Assembly: GCA_933207985.1 (NCBI GenBank)
Contig: OW240914.1
Coordinates: 136,598,718 to 136,662,717 of the forward strand
Source: Pelobates cultripes
Lineage: Eukaryota > Chordata > Amphibia > Anura > Pelobatidae
Length of the DNA: 64,000 nucleotides
Direction of reading: 5' to 3'
The position numbers and the translations under genes are program-made. Below the pieces are notes generated by a model that was not told the origin of the DNA, ran no database searches, and worked only from the letters and a program-made list of their open reading frames with translations. Positions 32,508 to 44,915 of the stretch are shown here, in pieces; the stretch's first letter is position 1; every line of letters starts with the position of its first letter.

Positions 32508-33994
32508 CTATTTGGAAGTCCAGGGAGACCATAGCTCGTTCAAGTTCCTAATAGGATTTAAAAAGGAATTCACTTCCATCCTGTGTTGAAACTCTATTTG
32601 TTCCAATATCTGGTGCCAAGCTGGAAGAGCATGGGATTTCCATGCCCTAGCGATATTAATTTTAATTGCAAACAAAATGTGGGTCAGGAGATATATTTGA
32701 TTCTTATCAAGTGTAGGAAAATCAATATTAAACAGAAATAATTGGTGACTGATTTCTATATTTTTCTCAAATATAAGATTTAGAAGGGCCGACATTTGTG
32801 CTTTGAAATTATTAAGCTCCTTACAGGTCCACCAGATATAGTACATAGTCCCTTCTTCCTTCCCACATCTCCAACAATCTTTTGGATGAACTGGTGATAA
32901 TTTATGAAGTCTAACTGGGACCAGATACCATCTATACAATCGCTTAACTCCTTAAGGACACATGTCATGATTCCCTTTTATTCCAGAAGTTTGGTCCTTA
33001 AGGGGTTAGAGTGGGTTTCAACCAAGGCTTCATTGTGAATGCATCTCTTTACCAGCAGAGTGGCTTTAGTCTATCTCCCACTTAGTAAACGATAATACAT
33101 GGGGGACTTGTTCTAAAGAGTAAAATAATTTGTTAAATCTAGAGATTCCTCCCTTCTTTTGACTAATCGCCAGCAGAGGAGCAATCTGATGGTTTATAAT
33201 TATCGTTTTAGATAATAAAAAGTTAATAATAAAAAAGTTCTTAATCCTAAAATATTGGAACAGATCTCTAGATGGAAGATTATATTTAGATTGTAAAAAT
33301 ACAAATGAAGCCGGTCTATTATCCTCACATATATCAGCAATCATTTGTATTTCTAAGTTTAACCAATAATTTATATTTAAATTGAGCATAGCATATTGAA
33401 GCACTTCTATGGGGGTATCATAAAGCAGTTTACCTTCCAGATTTAATTTCTTATTTAAAGATTTCGCGGTAGATACCATATCATCCAGAATTCTATTAGA
33501 GAATTGTACTGGTACTAAAACAGACAAATTCAGGAGGCCTAACCACACTAAAATAGATAGCTTAAGCCTAGGACTGCATTCCTGCTCAAATTTGAACCAT
33601 GAATGGGGGGGCATTGAACCGGATTCAACCATAAAAGGAGGTGAGTTGCTTTACAAGAGTCATGAGTCTTAACCACATCCGGGAATGCCATACTTCCTTT
33701 CAGATAGCTTCTTCGCAAGTTCTGTAACGCTATCCTTGGTGGTTTATCCAACCAAATATAACTAGAGAACAGGCTTTGGAAGCGGTTAAGTGTTCCCTTC
33801 CCGATTCTATAAGAGATCACCCTGAAGAGGTATAGAAGTTTGGGCATCAAAAATGCTTTGGTCATATTCATTCTTCCTATCCAGTAAGATTCCAATCTCT
33901 TCCATTTTGCCACCTGAATTTGCAGTTCATTGAATAAGTTCTCAAAATTCACTTGGATTGCACTATTAATTTCAAAAGATATTGTGATCCCCAA
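32508..33994 (-). pseudogene. L1 ORF2 C-terminal region
   Basis: Frames 33548-33994, 33066-33632 and 32508-32939 carry the post-RT segment, ending in CWRCGKEEGTMYYIWWTC, the zinc-knuckle-like block shared with the L1 copies at 41490 and 51100. The reading order is broken by shifts and by the MITE at 32944-33009. Confidence 0.85.
32944..33009. mobile_element. Short palindromic piggyBac-end MITE inside L1
   Basis: TTAACTCCTTAAGGACACAT to GTCCTTAAGGGGTTAG, with the family's ATTCCCTTTTATTCCAG core. It is inserted at a TTAA in the LINE, so it is younger than the LINE. Confidence 0.8.
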
Positions 33995-34223
33995 ATAATA
34001 ATGTCGCTAGCCCATACCAGGTTATAGCGGGAAGAAAGAAGATCTTTCTGAGTCTTGGATAAAAGAAAAGGTAGAGTTTGAGACTTTTTCAAATTAAGTT
34101 TATAATTAGAGAAACTACCATAAATATGAATATCATCCAGTAAATATGGAATTGTGACACCATTGGATCTACCAGAGTAAGGAGGACGTCGTCCGCAAAC
34201 AGAGATATCTTAACATTTCCTTC

Positions 34224-35781
34224 CTACAACTGTACCCCCTTTATGTTATTATTCTGTCTAATCATGGAAGCTAAGGGCTCAGTTGTGAAAACAAATAGGA
34301 GGGGGGCCAAAGGGCATCCCTGCCTCGTACCATTTTTTATTTCAAAAGGGTCAGATTCAAAATAAGAATTGCTTATTTTTTCTGAGGAATCCCTATATAA
34401 TGACATGGTTTTGTTCCTATATTGACCCTCTAGGCCGAACCGGCCCAAGACAGAGTCAAGAAAACTCCAACTGACCCTGTCGAAGGCCTTCTTGGCGTTG
34501 AGGGCCATAATAACTGATTCCATTTGCTTCTCCTTCAATCTGTGTATCAAATTAAATATCCTGCGTGTATTATCGGTAGAACTTCTTCCCTTCACAAAAC
34601 CGGACTGGTCTAAGTCAATCAAGTCTCCTATGACCCCTTTAAGTTGATTAGAAAGGATACTAGAAAATGTTTTAATGTCTATACTAATTAGAGATATCAG
34701 TTTATAATTAGTGATAAGTGTAGGTTCTCTATCGACCTTGGGGATTGGAATAATTGAAACCAACATCGTCTCTTTTGGAAAAGGAGACTCTATCGAGATA
34801 TTATTGAACATCTCTAAAAGAATAGAGGTGATATTCTTAGAGAAAGTTTTATAAAATATAGCAGAAAAGCCATCCGGGCCAGGTGCCTTATTTGGTTTTA
34901 GATTATCTATTACATCTATTTTTTTCTGATAATAAGAAAGGAGCGTTTAGGCTTTCCAGTTTCTCTGTATTAATTCTTGGGAGGTTAATTTTCTCTAGAA
35001 AATTATCTATCTCGCTCTTGTTAACTCCTCCTACATCTAAGTTATATAAAGAACTATAGAAATCAAAAAAGGCCCTAGCAATATCATTGGGTGATGTTAA
35101 ATGGGTATCCCCCAGAATAATTATTTTAATAGATTTATCTTTCAGGTTATTCTTTAATTTGTTTGACAGATCCCTATTAATTTTATTGTTATTATGATAC
35201 CATCTTTGTTTGAGGAAGACAATATTTTTATTGATCAGCTCAAATGTTTTTTCTTTAATAGATGTCTTTATCTTAGTTATTTCTTCCGTTAGTTTCTTGG
35301 TTACACATATTTTATTTAGATGTTCTTTTTTAGCCAAGTTTATCCTCACTTCTTGTAGAGATTCTCCTTTCTTACGTTTAAGTTCTGTGCCATATTTAAT
35401 TAATAAGCCTCTTACAAAGCTTTTCAACGCACACTAGACCATAGGTGTTGAAACTTCTCCGTTATTATTGATATTTATACAATTCTCAATTTCAGAGATC
35501 AGGAAATCCCTATTATGTTGTACTTTCAATAGGTTTTCATTAAGTCTCCACCGTGACCTACGTCTAAAACTATTTTTTATTTTAATTTGTACAAATACTA
35601 GTGCATGATCGGAAATTGCCATGGAGCCAATGGTAGCTTTCATAATTAAACCTAGAGAACCAGCTTTAACAAAAAACACATCGATACGTGAGTAGGTCTG
35701 GTGCACCTGAGAGAAAAATGTATAATCTCTCTCACAGGGGTTCAAAACCCTCCAACAATCGGATAAAGAATTCCTAACCAA
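34224..35781 (-). pseudogene. L1 ORF2: endonuclease C-terminus, linker and RT fingers/palm
   Basis: Three frames. 35434-35781 has the endonuclease end, with YSRIDVFF and SDHALV carrying the catalytic His. 34903-35427 is the linker. 34224-34811 is the RT, with GFVKGRSSTDN, motif A as ALNAKKAFDRVSW and RQGCPLAPLLF. Motif A normally has Asp where this copy has Asn, so a catalytic residue is lost. The FADD motif follows in another frame just below 34224. Frameshifts separate all pieces, so the copy is dead. Confidence 0.88.
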
Positions 35782-35880
35782 GAATTCTGATAAATCAGAT
35801 CTATAGACACCTGACTCATTAGCATCCCGTGTATGTTTATGATATTGAAATAAAATCTCAAGTTAGCAAGTAGGATGATC

Positions 35881-36132
35881 AACAAATTTTTTTAACTAGA
35901 TTTATAACATGACAACAACTTTATCCGTTCAAAGTCACCACTTACCATGTTGGGATTCATTCACTAAACATAACATAGCAAAGTGCTGATTTGGAAAAAT
36001 TCTCCATACTCTAGTATAGTTATAGCTAAATATCACAATTCACGGATATGCTGTCTCAATATATATCCAATAAAATACTATACTAGTAAAACCTGAATGA
36101 AAATAATAATTAACATTTCTTCCACCAAGATC
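35881..36132. other. No gene; palindromic-MITE-like fragment
   Basis: A degenerate piece of the TTCACTAAA repeat group (TTCATTCACTAAACATAAC, near 35947) is all I recognise. Confidence 0.4.
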
Positions 36133-36312
36133 TTAAAGGACCATTCCACACCCCAAAAGCACTTCAGCTTGCTGAAGTGCTTTACAGGTGAGGAGTAGTC
36201 TAGTTTAAGTCCAGTTTATAAAAGTGCTGATTTCTACAAGAAATCAGCACTTTTATAAATTTGCTAGGGAACAACCCCTGGCTGTCAATCAAACAGCCAG
36301 GGATAATTAAAA
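36133..36312 (+). mobile_element. T2-type MITE left half
   Basis: Starts TTAAAGGACCATTCCACACC as in 26673-27211. Contains stems of AAGTGCTGATTTCT with its inverse and CCTGGCTGTC...GACAGCC-type. Right end missing. Confidence 0.75.
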
Positions 36313-36745
36313 AAAAAAAGTAAAAAGAGTAAGCCAAAATCTTAAGTGAGGAGAGGGCTCCCTGGATAAAGCAATGCTGTGATCTCTGTTGTGGAGACAA
36401 ATGTAACTAAAACTTAAATTATAAGCAAAATGGCTATATACATAAATTCCTTAGCCTTGTAAGGCTATTACTATATTAGCTTAGACAGGTCTACCACACA
36501 GTATACATGACTGGTTTAATTGTTGGTAAAAAAAAAAAATGAGGTCCAGTGTAAGGTAGATTCTGTATGTATATTAGTCAGATTTAAGCAAAGATCATCA
36601 CAGTATGTGTATCAAAATTATATACAAAAAGGGGGGTGGCTAACCACCGGACCAAATGGATGCATAATCCCTAGCTCCGGCACCCAGACTCCGAATCCAT
36701 CCCCATCCTAGCACACAGAACACTGACAAACGGTGCACCCTGAAG

Positions 36746-37361
36746 ATGTCACAACACAAGACCAAGAAGAACGCTGCCAATGCAGAAAAATGCAATTTCT
36801 TTAATCAGAAGGTGCAATTAGCCGCAATTGGCCTACAAACGCCTATCCAAGATGACGCTGAGGGTGCTGACTATAATGATCTCTCACCTACACCCTACTG
36901 CAGGGAAGAGGCACTCTCCCCAAGCTACTTCACGCAGGCTCTGGATGCCCTGTCCCACAAGCTCATCACCACCTGACAACACTCCATGGACTATGCGCAA
37001 GGATGTCCAAGAACTGGGCCACCGCACGACGCACGTGGAATCCAAGATGGATGAATTTGCATCGGCGCACAATGATCTAGCCGATCATTTAGAGAGCCTG
37101 GCGGACAAACTAGCGCTCATAGAACAAAAGCTAGCTGACCTCAAAGATCGAGCGTGGCAAAATAACCTCAGACTGAGAGGGGTGCCGGTATCTATAGTGT
37201 CAGCGGACTTACCTGCATACGTATGGGGCCTGCTTCATGCATATGCTCCTGAGGTTCCTGCTGACATGCTGCTGGTGCACCTCTTTGCGGATCTTTCCGC
37301 TGCTACACTTCGCAGGAGAAGAGATTTTGCACCTATTACGGAGGCCCTAAGGGCAAATTGA
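36746..37361 (+). pseudogene. L1 ORF1 (nucleic-acid-binding protein) remnant
   Basis: Two overlapping frames (36746-36976, 36828-37361). The second carries a helical, coiled-coil-like segment (HNDLADHLESLADKLALIEQ) and then DLKDRAWQNNLRLRGVP, the motif at the start of the L1 ORF1 RNA-binding domain. ORF1 protein coats the element RNA in the particle. Frameshifted and truncated. Confidence 0.8.
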
Positions 37362-38349
37362 ATAAGATACAGGTGGGGTTTCCCCACGAAACCCCTGGCA
37401 ATGAAAGACAGCGGTCTCAAACTAATTATGTCCCCAGAGCAAGGCGTGATAAAGCTACAAGCCTGGGGCATAGCTCCTCACCATGACAACAAAGAAAGTT
37501 CACCTGCGCCGAGACTCCGGCTCGAGCGGTCGGCAGCACCTACAAGCTGCTAAAGCACGTTGACCCAGGGGACGATGCTGCAAGTACCTTGAGCCTTAGG
37601 GCTCACCGCTCCACACCACACCACTTCAGGCCCCCCTGCTCACACACATACCGCAGGGGTCGCCTTACACATATAGCCATCCCTTACTGCTGAGGGCAAC
37701 ATGAGTTTGCCTATTTGGGCCCGGGGGGACGAAATTCTGGGGAGCCTGGGTCGGGGAGTGCCTTGGCCCTCCCTTCCCCTTCGCTGGGGAGGGGGGGGCG
37801 CCGGGCCCTGGCAGGTCACAATGACGGACCTTGGGGGTGGTCAGTGGGGCAAGCTGGGAGATGGCCCCCGGAAATGGCATGACAAGCAGGGCATCTCACC
37901 AAGCAGGTGATGCTGCCTGATGCTGGCTTACAGCAGGGAATACCACAGGCAACCCTCGGCTGCCCATGATGATTCCACCAGATCAGCCACTGGGACTCAG
38001 TTTATTGGGGACTGTATGTACAACTGTTCATGTCTGATGGAATGGGAGGATATGGCTTGTGAAGTGCTCATGGTTAGAGGTCTTTATGCTTTTAGGGGAT
38101 CATGTTATTATATGAACACGCTTGCTCTCCCAGCACCACACGCATTAACCTTAGGCGAGTGGGCTCCCCATGTGCGCAGGGCCGGGGGTGGGCACCTTGG
38201 GCCCCTGCTCCCTCCTGCAGATGGAGGGGGGGGCTAATGAGGCCCATGTCCCGGCAAAGAGGGTGGGATGGGGAGGGCCTTGGACAGAAGCGGACAACTG
38301 GAGGGCGGTGCTGACCCCTGGGTGCGCAACCATTATTACCTTAGGATAT

Positions 38350-39365
38350 AACAAAATGTTCTGTTAACAGGCGCTTAAAACAAATTTCAACAAGTGCTCT
38401 TTAATACAGCAGCTCTCACACAAAAAATAGGAACTCTCCAATCCTATTGTGATCAAATGTGAAAAACACACTATTTACATAACCAGTATGCAGTAGTGAG
38501 AGTGTGTAGCGCTAGATAGTATTCACTTACTCCCCAGAATTCTTTAGGGGTATAGGAGATATTCGGGTATCTATGGAATAAATAGAGAGATATATAGTGT
38601 ACTCTGTAATAAAAGACGTAGTTGTACACCATATAATAGGAAGCACTCACGTGGTTCAGAGCCTATTGGGGATTGGCTCTAATCACTCTCGCTTTGTGTC
38701 CTTAAGGTGACACACACCTTTGAATCCAAATGAGATGTAATCCTCAAAAATAAAAAGAGAGAGAACAGGGAAAACTCGCCCTGGTGTTGAAATCCTTATG
38801 ATGACAATACATAAACATGCATATAAAAGTGAAGATTGCTTCTCACCTGGGTGAGTGCCTGTAACCTGGCTCTGAGTAAATGGGCATATGAGTCCTTTTG
38901 GGATGACTCCTTCCCTCTTTGGCAGGATAGAAGATGCACCAAATATATGTATTCAAAATAAAAATTAATATTTATTACATACACTTTTAAAATCAATATG
39001 ATACATACAGTATATAGGTGAGTCCAAAGCGCGTTTCACCGATTCCATTCGGCTTTCTCAATTGGTCGCTTCCATCCTGTTCTGTTCCGATTTTAATCCC
39101 CGCCTTTCGTCCTGATTGGTGGCAAAAGATCGAAAACCAACCAATCACAGACGTCCCTTTGAGGGAGGGCATGGTGTTCCAGCTGTAATGCTTTATCCCT
39201 TAACGGTGGCGTCATCACGCACGTACATACGGTCGTGCGGGTGACGTCACTTCCGGGAATATGAGAGGGTAGTATTCACTCCATTAGTTCTTTATATCTG
39301 GTCTCACTTCTTTCGGTTCAGCTGACATCACTTCCCATTTTCAAAGATTGTATAAGGATCCTAGC
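38350..39365 (-). mobile_element. Insert in L1 with a hammerhead-like end
   Basis: This 1-kb segment separates L1 sequence on either side. On the minus strand it contains TTGAGAAAGCCGAATGGAAT followed by CGGTGAAACGCG (39026-39070), a class of motif resembling element ends with hammerhead-ribozyme ancestry. It includes CpG-rich promoter-like sequence (39170-39260). The family is not established; boundaries are estimated from where L1 similarity stops. Confidence 0.4.
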
Positions 39366-39369
39366 CTAG

Positions 39370-41683
39370 TACCACACTGTAAAGCGCTAACCGAATTGCT
39401 CCTTGAATATGACCTATATGACGCCTGGCAGATCAGACACCCAAATGATTGAGAATATACGTACTTCTCCAGAGTGCACAAAACGCGCTCAAAGATAGAT
39501 TACATCCTTGTTGCTGGGAACCTTTTCCCTCTCTGACAGATTGCCACATCGGGGACATAGTCTGGACCGATCATGCCCCAGTCACCCTCACACTGTAGTG
39601 TGGCAGGCCCATAAGGCAGTTATGAGAGTCTTAGCAATCAGCCAAGCCACTTTTCTGAAGCGCGCCTCACAACAGGAATACAACACGCTCCTGAAAATGC
39701 TCGGGACCAAACCAGCGCACAGCTAATTCAACCAACGGAGGCGGGTCAGCTTGAGATAGCCCAAACCAACAAAAAACGAAATAGCTTCCTTCTTGCCAAA
39801 ACCACGTACACCCTGCAACAACTACGCACCTACAGCCAAGGTAACAGAGCGGGCAAGGCTTTGGCCTCCCTGTTGCACTACAAACAAAGCCAATCCAAAA
39901 TCCCATACTTAATTTTACCGGATGGCACCAAAGTGTTTAACCCGCAGGAGATGAACAACACCATGGCAAAATATTACATAACACTATACAACTTACGAAA
40001 CGACCCAAGCACACATTAACCAACGGACCTTGAAATACAAACCTTCCTCTCGCGAACCACACTTCCCTTACTATGCAACAACGAGGCTCCCTAGAAGCCC
40101 CAATCTCCCTACAAGCCCCAGGGTGTCCCCCCTGCTCTACATTCTGGCTTTGGAACCCCTGGCAAATCTCATATGCACGAACCTACACAAGGGTCAAGGT
40201 GGGAGAAACTGACTATAAACTTACGATGTTTGCGGACAACATTCCGTTGTCCTTCACAGACCCAGGGGTGTCCATACCACAATTTAGCAACCTCCTGCAG
40301 ACCTATAGTGCCTGTTCATATTACAAGCTAAACATAACCAAAACATAAGCAATGCACCTAAATTTGCCCAACACATTGTTGTGCGGGCTGAAAGCCGAAT
40401 ATGCATACCAGTGGGACAATAATAGCCTCACCTTTCTAGGTGTAGAGTTCCCGGCCAAAACCCAGACCTTATTCCAAGGCCAACTATATCAAACATCAAC
40501 TGCTGTCCTTGATGGGCCGCATAGCGGCCGTAAAAATTATCCTCCTTCCTAAGCTGCAATATTTGTTCCGCACGTTGCCTATCAAACTTCCACCACCATA
40601 TCTGAAAAGCATGCAAAAAATGCTCAATGACTATATCTGGGACTACAAACGACCCAGTGTTGCGGCCAAGGTGCTTTACAGATCTTTCAGAGGAGGTGGA
40701 CTGGGTGTTCCCAACCTTACTAGGTACTACAAAACATCCCAACTAAACCCACTGATCATGGCCCATCATCACAAAGTCCAACCGGCCTGGCTACACATAG
40801 CAGCCACGTATACGGCGGGACAGGACCTTACTACCTTAGTGTGGCTCCCACAACATCTCAAATCGCGACACAAACACATGTTACCTACCACATCTCTAAC
40901 CCTATCGATGTGGGATGCGCACCATGCTGCACCCCACACGAAAGACTCCGTTTCCCTAGTAATGCCACTGACCACTGTCGCGACCCTTCTACCCAACTTT
41001 CTGTGGTGTGGTTTAGTCCATGCATGGAATCACTCACCTTCACCAACTGATACACGCTCAAAGCATACACACATTTGCAAATCTCCAAACCCTATATGGT
41101 CTACCAGATGCAGCTTTTTTTCCCTACCTACAGATACGATCCTGGCTTAAATGACAGGTGGCTCAAAGGGATGACCTTGTAAATGGGCACCAGATGTCAG
41201 ACTTGGGGAAACGTTTACACTCAACAGACAACCCCCACCAAAATAATTTCCTCATTATACGAAGTTGCCACACAGAGACAGGCCACTGAACACCCCCCTT
41301 TGTTAAAGCCTGGGAGACAGACTTACAAAAAAACACTGGATGACACACAGCGATCCCAAATTTTCTTGGCAAATAAAAAATTAACATTATGCATAGCACA
41401 CATTGAATTGACTAGGAAAATCCTCTATCGATGGTATCTGGTGCCCACAAAACTGAAACACATGAAGCCGGGAGTTTCGGATCTCTGCTGGAGATGCGGA
41501 TCGGCGCCTGGAACCATGTACCACATGTGGTGGTCTTGCCTTAAGCTCACACCATTCTGGGGTGGGGTTGCGGTGCTGAGCCTGACCTCCGTGCGAGTGG
41601 ACTTACCAATGAACCCAGAAATATACCTATTGCAGCTTCTCCCCACAATTGCAGCTTCTCCCCACAGATATACCCAAACATAA
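39370..41683 (+). pseudogene. L1 ORF2 remnant (endonuclease, RT, C-terminus)
   Basis: The endonuclease tail (RSKIDYILVAGNLFP and WTDHAPVTL) is near 39480-39595 and the linker near 39610-40040. An internal deletion follows, so RT begins only around its middle (ILALEPLANL, 40140). The RT active site reads FADN rather than FADD (TMFADNIPLSF, near 40230), losing an Asp. The post-RT region is in frames 40352-40552, 40509-41150 and 41183-41683, ending with CWRCGSAPGTMYHMWWSC. A 19-bp tandem duplication occurs at 41629-41666. Inactive. Confidence 0.87.
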
Positions 41684-42400
41684 ACAATACCTGACCTGTC
41701 ACATTCTCATAGCAGCCCTATCCACGATAAGCAAGGCCTAGCTCATCGAGCACCTGGCTCTATGAAATCATGGCCAAAAGAACCAATCCGCCCAAACGAT
41801 TCTGGAAGGAGGCTTGGGATCTCTGGGACTCCCAGCACTACCCTCCTAGGGGAACCACACCCTGCCCTGGGGTCGCAGCCACTGCAGCCCATCATGGCAA
41901 CATGTCCAGACCAGATGATTGAATCTACCCACATGCTAGGTATATTTCCTCTCTCTCTGGCAAGCTAGGGATGATGCCATGGGAGTAACTAAATACCTTA
42001 GTGCAGCTACGGCACAACAGGCTGTGAGGGAGCGGCTGCGAGGGTCTTGGGAATCAAAAATCTGACCCAGCCAATTATGGGCCTTATGAGTGCACTTTGT
42101 AGCCTAACCCAAATGCCCACACACACCCCCACAATATACTATACTATAATACACTATGGCACTTGGAGACCCCTCCCCCTTGCCCCGTTTGCCCAATCTC
42201 ATTTCCCTGGTTCTTGTTTTGGTTTTAAAATACAAAACAGATGTACTTAAGCTGATACATTGACTTGAGCCCACTCCTGTAGGGGGTAATGTCACAGCGT
42301 TATGCACATATACCTGTATGTTATCTCTTTGACTGAAACTCGCATTGTGCCCAAATTCCATAGATGCTTCACTATCTCAGCACAATAAGAAATGAGACCC

Positions 42401-43044
42401 ACAATTGTTGGGAATAGATAAACTCTACTATGATATACAAAAACGTTCTACGATTATAAGACACTGCATAAGAATGATCTCACAAATGGTACACGCATCA
42501 CACTCCAGGGGTTCTAAATGGTATATAATCCACGAACAACACGAGAAAAGGGACACTTCTTGAGATTAAACTGACCTATACTAAAAAAAGCAGGTTTAGA
42601 CAGGATCATCCCAGCTCGTAATGTCTCCCTATTGCTCTGAAAATGCTTGAAATGCCTAAATTCTCAGTCACATGTGGTACGTTGTCCTATCCCCAGTTTT
42701 TCCCTAACTCTCTCCCTCTCTAAAGGGCATCTTCCCAGTACCTGCCTGAGGTGCTGCTAGAATCTCCACCTCGGTGTACAGGCATCTTGGCATACAGAGC
42801 TAATAGAAAACTTCCAATAGAAATACTTCCAATTGACATATGCTACTGCAAATCCGCACAGGAGCGGAAACCATCGCTAATAATTGGTCATATAACAATT
42901 GTAGACAGACGTATAGCTTTCCACATATATTGGTACCATACTGCAAATACCATCACAACATCAGAAGTAACACCTGCTAGTAGTAACGATACTATTGGCA
43001 TGATTACTTAGTATATTATTTTGATACATATTGTGATGATCTTT
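42401..43044. other. No gene recognised
   Basis: May include further L1 3' untranslated sequence at its left. No coding signal. Confidence 0.4.
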
Positions 43045-43447
43045 GCTCAAATCTGACTCTGGAAATGGCAGGCATGCCCTACTTGAGTGTGCACCCCACC
43101 CCCTCCCCCACTCACCAGTTCCTCTGCCCTGACCTCAGAATAGACGTGTATGCGCACACACGAGCCAATGCTGGCACACGTATCTGTGTGCATGAGCCGG
43201 TGCGCGCACATGCAGCTGTGTGCGTGTGCACGAGTCTGTGCACGTGTGTACCAATTCAGGGGCTTCTCAATGAGAAGCCCCTGGTTGGTTATTTTCCTGT
43301 GAGGAGACTGTGAGTCTCTTCTGGGAAAAAAGGGGAGGGCTAGCTAAGGCTGCAGTTCATAAGATCAAGCATGTATTCATTGGGGGTATATCTACTTAAC
43401 AGTAATTGATTTTTTTCTGCCATATGGGAAGTGGAGTGATCCTTTAA
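43045..43447 (+). mobile_element. T2-type MITE, left end lost
   Basis: Colinear with the right two thirds of 26673-27211 (TGGCAGGCATGCCC, GGCTTCTCAATGAGAAGCCC, GTGAGTCTCTTCTGGG) and ends GGAGTGATCCTTTAA at a TTAA. Confidence 0.75.
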
Positions 43448-43470
43448 AAACACTTAGCTATGCATTCTTC

Positions 43471-43945
43471 TTAAAGGGACAGTATAATTACCAAAACAAA
43501 TTTAGCTTAATGAAGCCGTTTTTGTGTGTAGATCATCCCTCTAAAGTTGCACAGCTCAATACTCTGCCATTAATGAGGTAAATAACATTTGTTTTTGGTT
43601 ATGTAGCCCTAGCCACACCTTCCCTGACTGTGACTGATGCAGCCTGCATGAACACAAAATGGTTTCGTTTTCAATCAAATGTAACTTGCTTTAAAAGTTT
43701 TAATCTCCTACTTTGTAAATTGAACTTTATTTACACACATGAGGCCCCTGCATGGTCTAGCAAGCTCTTAACAGAGCAGGACATGATACATTCTAATTTA
43801 AACAGAATTTGTAACAAAGAAAGTATAAACATTATCTGACTCTTTACAGGAAGTGTTTAGGAAAGCTGTGTAAGTCACATGCAGGGAGGTGTGCCTAGGG
43901 CTGCATAAACAAAAAAAGCTTTAACTCCTAAATGGCAGAGAACAT
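43471..43945 (+). mobile_element. T2-type MITE
   Basis: Starts TTAAAGGGACAGTATAATTA at a TTAA. Contains arms such as TAGCCCTAGCCACACCTTCC and, inverted, GGAGGTGTGCCTAGGGCT, so it is largely palindromic. The right end is approximate. Confidence 0.7.
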
Positions 43946-44915
43946 TTTCTCACCTTTGGAAATTTTCAATTTCCTTTCATCCAATTTCCTCTCACCAACA
44001 TCCCACCATATCTCATTTTCCATCCTGATTTCTCTATCTTTGCTCTTCACCTGTTATTCAATCCTCCAAGCTCTGAAGATCTTTCATCATTAAACTTGCT
44101 CACTTTCTATTCAACATCCCAAAAATAAAATTTCTTCCATCTTTCCTCTGTAACCTCTTTGTAGTCTTCCATTCAAGCTCTCTACCTTTCAATTCCACCA
44201 CTTTGTCCTTACCTCTCTTACTTGCATCCCATGTCTCTTATCTCTCATTTGTAGCCTTCTGTCCTACCTCAATAACCTTATCTTCCAGCTTTCTATCCTA
44301 TATTCCACATTGATTGCAACTTTATTCTGTCATTGCTTCTCTTTAGCATTGTTTCCTTGTCATAACCATTTATTCCACCTACCTGTATTGTCCAACACAT
44401 CTTTACAGCCTTCCATTACACTATTCTGTTTCCTTCCAACCCAACTTCAATTCACCTCTTATGTTGTCCAGTTTAACTCAGTAGCTTTTTATCACGTCTC
44501 TAATCTACCTTTTTCTATCCTTCCAACCCAGCATTGTTCCCTGTCACCTCTGTTGAACAACCCACATTTTATCCAACGTCTCAATATGCTTTCATCCTGC
44601 CTTTTAAATCTCTCATCAACATAATTATCCTTCCATGTGACCTCTATAGACTTTAATGCAACATTTTTATATTGCCCAAACCACCTTTTATAGCCTGTCA
44701 CACGACCTCTCTTTAACCAGCATCTACAGTCTTCCATGCGTATCTTTTCATTTCACCTTTTATCATCCCTTTAATCTCATTGCTCCCTTGTTCTTCTGCA
44801 ACTTTATTGCTTTGTGTTGCTCATTCTCTCTTTTTTTTTTTTTCATATTTCTTCTTCAAATTACTTACCCTTCTGACTTCTACTCCTCTCCCCTCCCCTT
44901 CTTTGGTTTCCGACT
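43946..44915. repeat. C/T-rich strand-asymmetric decayed tandem repeat
   Basis: About 0.95 kb in which the plus strand has few G. A word like GTAGTCTTCCATT or ACAGCCTTCCATT recurs irregularly (near 44161, 44252, 44404, 44481, 44689, 44727), suggesting an old minisatellite that has drifted. No coding frame is convincing. Confidence 0.6.

Larger units (their letters stand above)
32155..35880 (-). mobile_element. L1/Tx1-type LINE, 5'-truncated and decayed
   Basis: A minus-strand non-LTR retrotransposon. From 5' to 3' it shows the C-terminal part of an AP endonuclease, a linker, reverse transcriptase and a C-terminal CCHC-like domain in several frames. The 3' end is placed at the AT-rich stretch near 32155, which could be the poly(A) side. 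ORF1 and the start of ORF2 are absent. It is interrupted by a short MITE at 32944-33009. Confidence 0.85.
36625..42400 (+). mobile_element. L1/Tx1-type LINE, near full span but broken
   Basis: It starts with a G-rich GGGGGGTGGCTAACCACC, typical of the 5' end of this LINE type, followed by ORF1 (36746-37361 and beyond), a long G/C-rich stretch without clear frame (37500-38349), a foreign insert (38350-39365), ORF2 remnants (39370-41683) and 3' untranslated sequence. No clear poly(A) end or target duplication is seen, so the right border is approximate. Opposite orientation to the L1 at 32155-35880. Confidence 0.75.

Noticed and set aside
43946..44915. Protein-coding exons in the C/T-rich segment (frames at 44310 and 44656)
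   Set aside because: The open frames follow from the base bias and have low-complexity content.
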